From positions 351,001 through 415,000 of the forward strand of contig JARFJB010002039.1 in NCBI GenBank assembly GCA_036346205.1: a stretch of 64,000 nucleotides of DNA. The letters run 5' to 3'. Every line of letters starts with the position of its first letter. The stretch's first letter is position 1. Of this stretch, positions 58,464 through 64,000 are shown piece after piece. Below the pieces are notes generated by a model that was given only the letters and a program-made list of their open reading frames with translations, had not been told where the DNA came from and ran no database searches. Source of the stretch: Vesta saturnalis. Taxonomy: Eukaryota > Arthropoda > Insecta > Coleoptera > Lampyridae. Position numbers and translations under genes: made by a program.

Positions 58464-58509
58464 GAGTGTTAATGGTGAAAGTTTACATTTTCATATTAAC
58501 AACTAATGT

Positions 58510-59534
58510 TATCAAAATTTTGCAATAAGCTTTATTTCATTTCAATTCTAACATGATCCTTACCTATTACTTGTACGTAATGTAATGACTTAGAAGTTTC
58601 CATATATTTGGCTATGGAACAATGCTTAAAGACTGTTAAAATAACAACCTCATTTTCCACTACATGTTCTTGACCTTATAAAGGATATGTAGCTTTTTCA
58701 TGTGAAAACAAATTACACGCTCAGTTAAATTTGAATGCCTTCAATTCTTTTACTCTAAAACATCCCATTAGTATAAAACAAAATAAATTAAGTTTTGTTA
58801 ATGCAGCAATGACTACAATTTCATAAGAAAAATGTTTCTGATTCAATTATAGTCAATAATTTTTGTATAATTAGAAATGTTGTATAAAAACTAATTGTAA
58901 ACGATTTCAAACCTTTTATAACCGAAACATAACACTATCTTGATTTTGTGTTATTTTGCTCTGGTGTATTGTAACAATTGCACGTTCGCTTTTCCTAACG
59001 AGGGCTTCATTAGAACAATCCATTATATTCCAGTGACGTTCTAACCTTTTATTGTTTTAATTATTGTTTCTGAACAGTTTAATTTAATAATATTTTCCAT
59101 CAAATGTATTTCGTTCAACGTTAAGGTAAAAAAATGTAATTAAAACGTGTTTATTAGTGTTTAGTTGCTTTAAGTAAACACAATTTGCATTTGCACTAAC
59201 AGTTTAGAATTTTCATTAAAGCTCTTCAGTTAGAATCGTTTTTATCTTAAGCCTGAAATAGCTTCTACAAAGAAATGTCAGCTAATGTAATTGGGTTAAA
59301 TTTTTGTACAAACAAAAAAAATATAAATTTAAGCTTAACATGTTAACCATAAAGATTTTAATACGTGTTCCAACTTATTTAAATAATATTTTAGCTTCAG
59401 TAATATTTTGACGCTTTCTTTATAATAAATTCTAGATAAGATTTATGAGTGCGTGATATAATATGGTTTACCCACAATTCAAATCAAGTAGGTAACCAAC
59501 TAAAATTGGGATTTCTAAGAAAAACATTTCGATT
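58510..59534. other. no gene recognised
   Basis: AT-rich spacer before the DD41D transposase remnant. Confidence 0.4.
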
Positions 59535-60545
59535 TTAACGCAACAAATACTCAAAATGTTCACCATTAACAGCGGCGCAATCCCCCAATCTGTCATAAAA
59601 GCCGGGAATAGAATTTCTTAATGAATTAGGCGGTAATAATTGTGCTTCATCGATTATTCTTTGTTGTAGTGCTTCCAGATTATCGGGTCTGTTTCTGTAC
59701 ACCTTAGATTTTAAATGACCCTGTAAGAAAAAATCGCACGCTGTACGATCCGCACATCGTAGGGTCCACTAGACAGTTCCTCGTCTACCTAACCAACGAT
59801 TCGGAAAGATTTTATATAAATATCTCCGCACATTTAGAAAGTAGTGGGGTGGTGCCCCATCTTGTTGAAACCACAGATCAACATTTGGAAATTGTTCTTG
59901 CCAAACTGGAATAATTTGCTCCTGCAATAATTGTAAATACCGGTTGTCAGTTAAATTGTCATTTATAAAGAAAGGGCCAATAATGCGATAACGGCAAATC
60001 CCTGCCCATACATTAATTTTTTGTGATCTTTGGGTATGCTGTTGGATTATGCAGTGGGGATTTTCAGTCGACCGGTAACAACAATTATGTCTGTTTACCC
60101 TTTCGTTTAAATAAAATGTGGCCTCGTCCGAAAAGAGCATGTTGTCAAGGAAGTTTGGATGATTATTGATGCGCTCCACCATAAGCTCACAAAATCCCAC
60201 ACGTCGGTTATAGTCATCTTCTGACAATTCCTGCAGTAAAATAGGTTTATATGAGTGCAGATTTTCCTCTTTCGGTATACTATGTATGGAACCTTTACTT
60301 AAACCGTGGTTTAGAGCTAGCTAACGCGTTGAAGTGTGTGAATTTTCTGTGATCTCTAACAATACCTCTAATTTTCTATCTTCGTTTGTTGCCACGTTTG
60401 GTGGACCAGATTTTGGAAGATGATTGTCACGACCTGCTTCTCTAAATTTCTTTGCTACCGATGGAGTAATTGGTGCTCGATTTGGATAAACTTTATTAAT
60501 AAGTTCGCGGACTTCTTGCTGTATCCTTTTACGGTCTGTGCAAAC
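59535..60545 (-). pseudogene. third DD41D transposase, two in-frame stops
   Basis: Mostly one frame on the minus strand: RKRIQQEVRELINKVYPNRA and FREAGRDNHLPKSGPPNV (HTH region), EVLLEITENSHTSTR, a TAG, LNHGLSKGSIHSIPKEENL, SEDDYNRRVGFCELMVERIN, NMLFSDEATFYLN (first Asp), INVWAGICRYRIIGPFF, LWFQQDGAPPHYFLN (second Asp), a TAG near 59768, then ADRTACDFFLQGHLKSKVY (third Asp, 41 positions after the second) and GEHFEYLLR with TAA at 59535. Only stops and point changes break it, so it is the youngest-looking DD41D gene here. The first exon and TIRs were not located. Confidence 0.85.
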
Positions 60546-61293
60546 AGCTTAGTTGGTAATAAAATTTATGTTTTTCAACTTTCAATAATTTTTTTCTCAA
60601 AAATTTTCTTGTGTAAGATATAAAATTTTGTATACAGTCATTTTGACAATTGAAAAAGTAATAATAGCGTAAAACAAAATTATGGGGTTACGATTAAAAA
60701 AAAATTCCGATGACGTCATATCTCAAGATTGACAACCAAAATATTTTCTCTGGCATGTGCACAATATGCGCATTATTTCGCCAAACAACTTTTGTCTTGA
60801 AAGTTTTGTGATATAGTCGTGGTGGACACTATATCCCTTGCCATTCTAGATAGGTTCTGAAAAATATTTGCATATAATTTTTAAATTACGCCTATTTCGC
60901 ACTATTTTGTACTTTATTGTATGCGTAATATGCGTTGTGGGTTGTGTGAAAGTGTGCTTGTATACGAAAAAAAATGTACTTAAGAGTATCTTTCGAATAA
61001 TACGCTTCCGTTATTTCAACGTAGTGTATGATGTCGTTATTATTATTTCAACAAGGAAACCACTGAACTGTTTAAAGAATTATTTTTAAAGTATAAGTTA
61101 ATTAAATGTAGAAATGTTATGTACGGCTGTGGTATGGTCGCTACCGAATTTGCTTGTGATATGTAATATCAATACAAAAGCTTAGAACAAGGAATCGATG
61201 GTTGAAGGTTAACCAATGTATAGTACATTTGACGAAAGATTTGATTGCACACTCGCTGAAACATTAACATTCAATCAGGTTGTTGGTATTATA
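60546..61293. other. no gene recognised
   Basis: AT-rich. A 73-codon hydrophobic stretch (60868-61089) looks like chance. Confidence 0.4.
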
Positions 61294-62271
61294 CAGAGAG
61301 GGCCAAAAGTCCCGCATAAATTCAATTAAAAATTAGGTGTTTGTTTTCTGGAAAAACGCCCTGGACACGTCGATTTTAATTTTTCGTAGCGATTTTTTTG
61401 ATGCTAAGTTTATGTATACAGGGTGGCCCAAAAACAATTTATGACTACCAATTTCATTGTTTCAAATAGAAACACTTATATTTTATTTCATTTTTGGATT
61501 CTGCTTTAAATTTTAAGTAAGTTTTATGTACCATGTCCTATACCTAAACTTAACAGTTATCGAGAAATACACATAAGAGAGGGTCAAAAGTCCCGCATAA
61601 GTTTGTTAAAACTGAAGGAAATATTTTTCATGAAAATGCTGGAACACGTCAAATATTGTTTTTAGTTTTCCATTTTTATACATTTTTTGACGTAACACAC
61701 ATGTATACAAGGTGACCCATGTAGAAGATAAATTTACTTTTTCATTTTTTTATGGAACCCCAAGTATATTATGACGTTTTTGAGTTCTCTGAGGAACTCT
61801 GAACATATTTCATGTAACATGCTCATATCTAAATTCAACAGTGTTCGAAAAAATTACATAAAATAGAAATAACGATAGAACTATTAATGTAGAAACATAT
61901 TTTATGTAATATACCCATGTCGACATTCATACATTTGTTATCCATTAAGTATTAAAGTTCTGTGGTTATTTCTATTTTATGTAATTTTTTCGAACACTGT
62001 ATACATGTATGTTACGTCAAAAAATGGATAAAAATGGTACATAAAACTTACTTAAAATTGAAAGCAGAATCCAAAAATGAAATAAAAATAGGTGTTTTCA
62101 TTTGAAAAAATGAAGTTGGTAGTCATACATTGTTTTTGGGCCACCCTGTATACATGAACATAGCATCAAAAAAATCGCTAAAAAAATTTAAATCGACGTG
62201 TCCGAGCGTTCTTCAAAAAAACAAACACCTAATTTTTAATTGAATTTATGCGGTACTTTTGGCCCTCTCTG
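61294..62271. mobile_element. nested inverted-repeat MITE (TA target)
   Basis: The outer ends CAGAGAGGGCCAAAAGT and the inverse ACTTTTGGCCCTCTCTG are flanked by TA (61292-61293, 62272-62273). Inside, 61419-62148 has its own TIRs (CAGGGTGGCCCAAAAACA, also TA-flanked), and 61839-61999 a third pair (CAGTGTTCGAAAAAATTACA). The left half also carries a second, diverged copy of the outer unit (AGAGAGGGTCAAAAGTCCCG near 61576). No transposase is present; mobilisation by a Tc1/mariner transposase is inferred. Confidence 0.85.
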
Positions 62272-62274
62272 TAT

Positions 62275-63285
62275 ATAATGCTATGAACGCATTGAGTAAT
62301 TTTATCGAGTTTTACATTATCATTAAAGATTGAAGAAAGTTGTCTTAATTTTAGCGAGGCGAAAGGAGCTTTGATTTATTAGAAATTGTGTATGTAACAG
62401 TAACTTGTTATACAGAAGTTTTTTACATGAAAAATCTTGTTGTTGTTGGATCGTGAACCCACCTCCATTTGCGCAGGACGTGTGATCTAGAAGAATTTAT
62501 GAATGGTTATATTTGAATTTATCAGGTTGAAAATATCATCAAATTCATGAGATGATTATGAGTATTAAACAACAATCCAATGATGGTAGACTGAAATTGC
62601 TGTTAAAATCGAACAGGGCTCCTTTTGCCCACCCCGCCAACCATCATAACTGAAAGTGTAGTGACCTTGGAGTTACATAAACCCTTGAGAGATTTATTAA
62701 TTATGTGCAGTTCAATTATTTAATTAAGTACGAAATGGTTTTAACATATTGATTAAAACATTTCAATCTTTAAAATATGGTCTTCTATAGAAACAACCAA
62801 TTGTAAAAGAAACTCAAGTGCAAAAGAAAAATAGTATTATTATTTGTATTGATGAACTCTTACGCATTACCCAATTTAATTAAAGTTTGTTGTTTGCTAT
62901 ACTGAAATTAGATTGATGGTACGCAAATTTAAAAATGTCATTAATAATAAATTGTCATATTTATCGTATTGCAAACTTATTGTTTGGGAATTGTTTAGTA
63001 GATTTATTCATTAACCATTCGTTAGTCGCGGGGGTATTCATAACATAATGAGTCGCGCATGTATCAAATTGATACATCCCACAAAACGGATGCGTTTTCA
63101 GGATTATCATACATTTTATCTCAAATATTTGGTTAATTACATGACCTGTTATTTTAGTAATTTTTTTTACTGTTTTATGATAAAATTGGCAGAACGATTT
63201 TAATTTTACATACCTGTGATTTTTTTTCGCAAAAATTAAATTACCATAAAGTAAACAATCGTTTAATGAGCATAATCTTATTATT
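62275..63285. other. no gene recognised
   Basis: AT-rich spacer. Confidence 0.4.
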
Positions 63286-63330
63286 TTAATAAAAAATCAA
63301 GAATAGGGTACATTCTTGATTTTTTATTAA
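63286..63330. repeat. perfect 19-bp inverted repeat
   Basis: TTAATAAAAAATCAAGAAT and its exact reverse complement surround a 7-nt loop (AGGGTAC). Confidence 0.95.
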
Positions 63331-63448
63331 ATCACTTATCTATTTTTAATTAATTCTTATTACAAACAAAGACCAATTGTTACGGAAGAACTTTAGTTTA
63401 TTTAATTATTCAAGAACTTTTATCAACTAAATTATTACTCCTAACATT

Positions 63449-64000
63449 TTGTTATCAACCCTAACATATTATTACGAACGAATATTCCTCATTCTCTTCT
63501 TCTTCTTCGGTATTTATGCAATTACCACACAATTTGCTGCACAAATATACACCATATTTTTCACAACGGTGCTGAGAAAGTGCTGTCTTCTTGTTTTCAC
63601 TGTAACAAGGTTGGCACCTGCTTTCTTTTTCTTGACTCAGAGGTGCTGGTCTCAGACTGTGCATCCACAGGGCCAGGTGGTTCTCCACAAGCAGATGGTT
63701 TGTGACCTACCAACACTCTTTGAATTTCTCTAGACAGATTCGTCATTTGAGCTCTTCTTTTTAGTTGTTCATCAAGCAAATCTAGGGATAACCTCTTCAA
63801 AAAATCTCTCCTTGTACAATATTCATTTCTGTTGGCAATAAAAATGACCTTGGAGTTAATGCAGGCTACATTTATCAGGTGATAAAAAATTACCATAGGC
63901 CATCTTCTGGTATTCCTGGCAACGTTGTATGTATCGCACAATTTGTCGACAACGTCGACACCAGATTTTGTTGCATTATAAAAATTTACAATTTCGGCTT
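63449..64000 (-). pseudogene. second piggyBac-family transposase, C-terminal part, cut by window edge
   Basis: Minus strand, entering from beyond 64000: EIVNFYNATKSGVDVVDKLC, then DTYNVARNTRRWPMVIFYH and LINVACINSKVIFIANRN, the conserved block with the last catalytic Asp (G-V-D-x-x-D) of piggyBac transposases. RREFL-like (TRRDFLKRL) and EIQRVLVGHK follow, and then a Cys-rich tail in another frame (CQPCYSENK, GVYLCSKLCGNC), the zinc-binding C-terminal domain. The shift near 63600 suggests a pseudogene; the N-terminal half is not in the window. It is a different family member from the one at 7699-8574. Confidence 0.8.

Overview
The window looks like an AT-rich, gene-poor stretch of an arthropod (most likely insect) nuclear genome. 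It is dominated by decayed mobile elements and repeats. No intact host gene with convincing exons was found. Nearly every recognisable coding stretch is a frameshifted or stop-containing remnant of a transposase, a retrotransposon polyprotein or an endogenised virus. Evidence for the host type is the mix of families: DD41D and DD34D/E Tc1/mariner, piggyBac, ISL2EU/Harbinger-like, ZMYM1-type hAT, pogo, BEL/Pao and a Jockey-like LINE, with long (TA)n tracts.

Layout. 0.48-2.92 kb: a complete DD41D element with TIRs of about 440 bp, TA target sites and a broken transposase that keeps a small intron. 3.5-5.0 kb: hAT/ZMYM1-like remnant. 5.6-6.1 kb: degenerate ~153-bp tandem repeat. 6.75-9.5 kb: a LINE remnant (minus strand) interrupted by a piggyBac remnant at a TTAA site. 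10.1-10.4 kb: possible tyrosine-recombinase tail. 12.1-15.8 kb: long broken ORF of a multicopy family of unknown function, split by ~1.6 kb of unrelated DNA. 16.5-17.1 kb: recent 283-bp tandem duplication. 17.4-18.5 kb: Harbinger/ISL2EU-like remnant. 20.3-21.7 kb: two AAACGC hexamer arrays in a larger duplicated unit. 21.7-28 kb: no recognisable gene. 28-32.1 kb: BEL/Pao scrap, mariner and another DD41D-related transposase. 37.7-38.5 kb: DUF7869-like multicopy ORF. 40.8-42.85 kb: ~2-kb element with long inverted repeats and no transposase. 42.9 kb: tRNA-derived sequence. 43.3-44.7 kb: pogo/Tigger-like remnant.

The most notable block is 47.3-51.3 kb (minus strand). Read 5' to 3' it holds a PLA2-like protein, a glycine-rich core-type protein, an adenain-like cysteine protease, a penton-like minor capsid protein, a major-capsid-like protein and a FtsK/HerA-type packaging ATPase. 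This is the particle-building module of a Polinton/Maverick-adintovirus-like dsDNA virus. All parts are broken. A LINE and a hairpin-bearing insertion sit inside the protease, and related direct repeats flank the block at 46.6 and 52.5 kb. No polymerase or integrase was seen nearby.

52.9-53.5 kb is a ~106-bp tandem repeat followed by clustered TGACCTTGA motifs. 54.98-56.30 kb is a complete but dead Tc1 (DD34E) element. 57.4-58.0 kb is another LINE fragment. 58.1-58.5 kb is a near-perfect 356-bp palindrome. 59.5-60.5 kb is a third DD41D transposase. 61.3-62.3 kb is a layered nested inverted-repeat element. The window ends in a second piggyBac family. The genes do not form a pathway; the region is best read as a layered record of insertions. 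All family assignments come from reading translated motifs and were not checked by database search.
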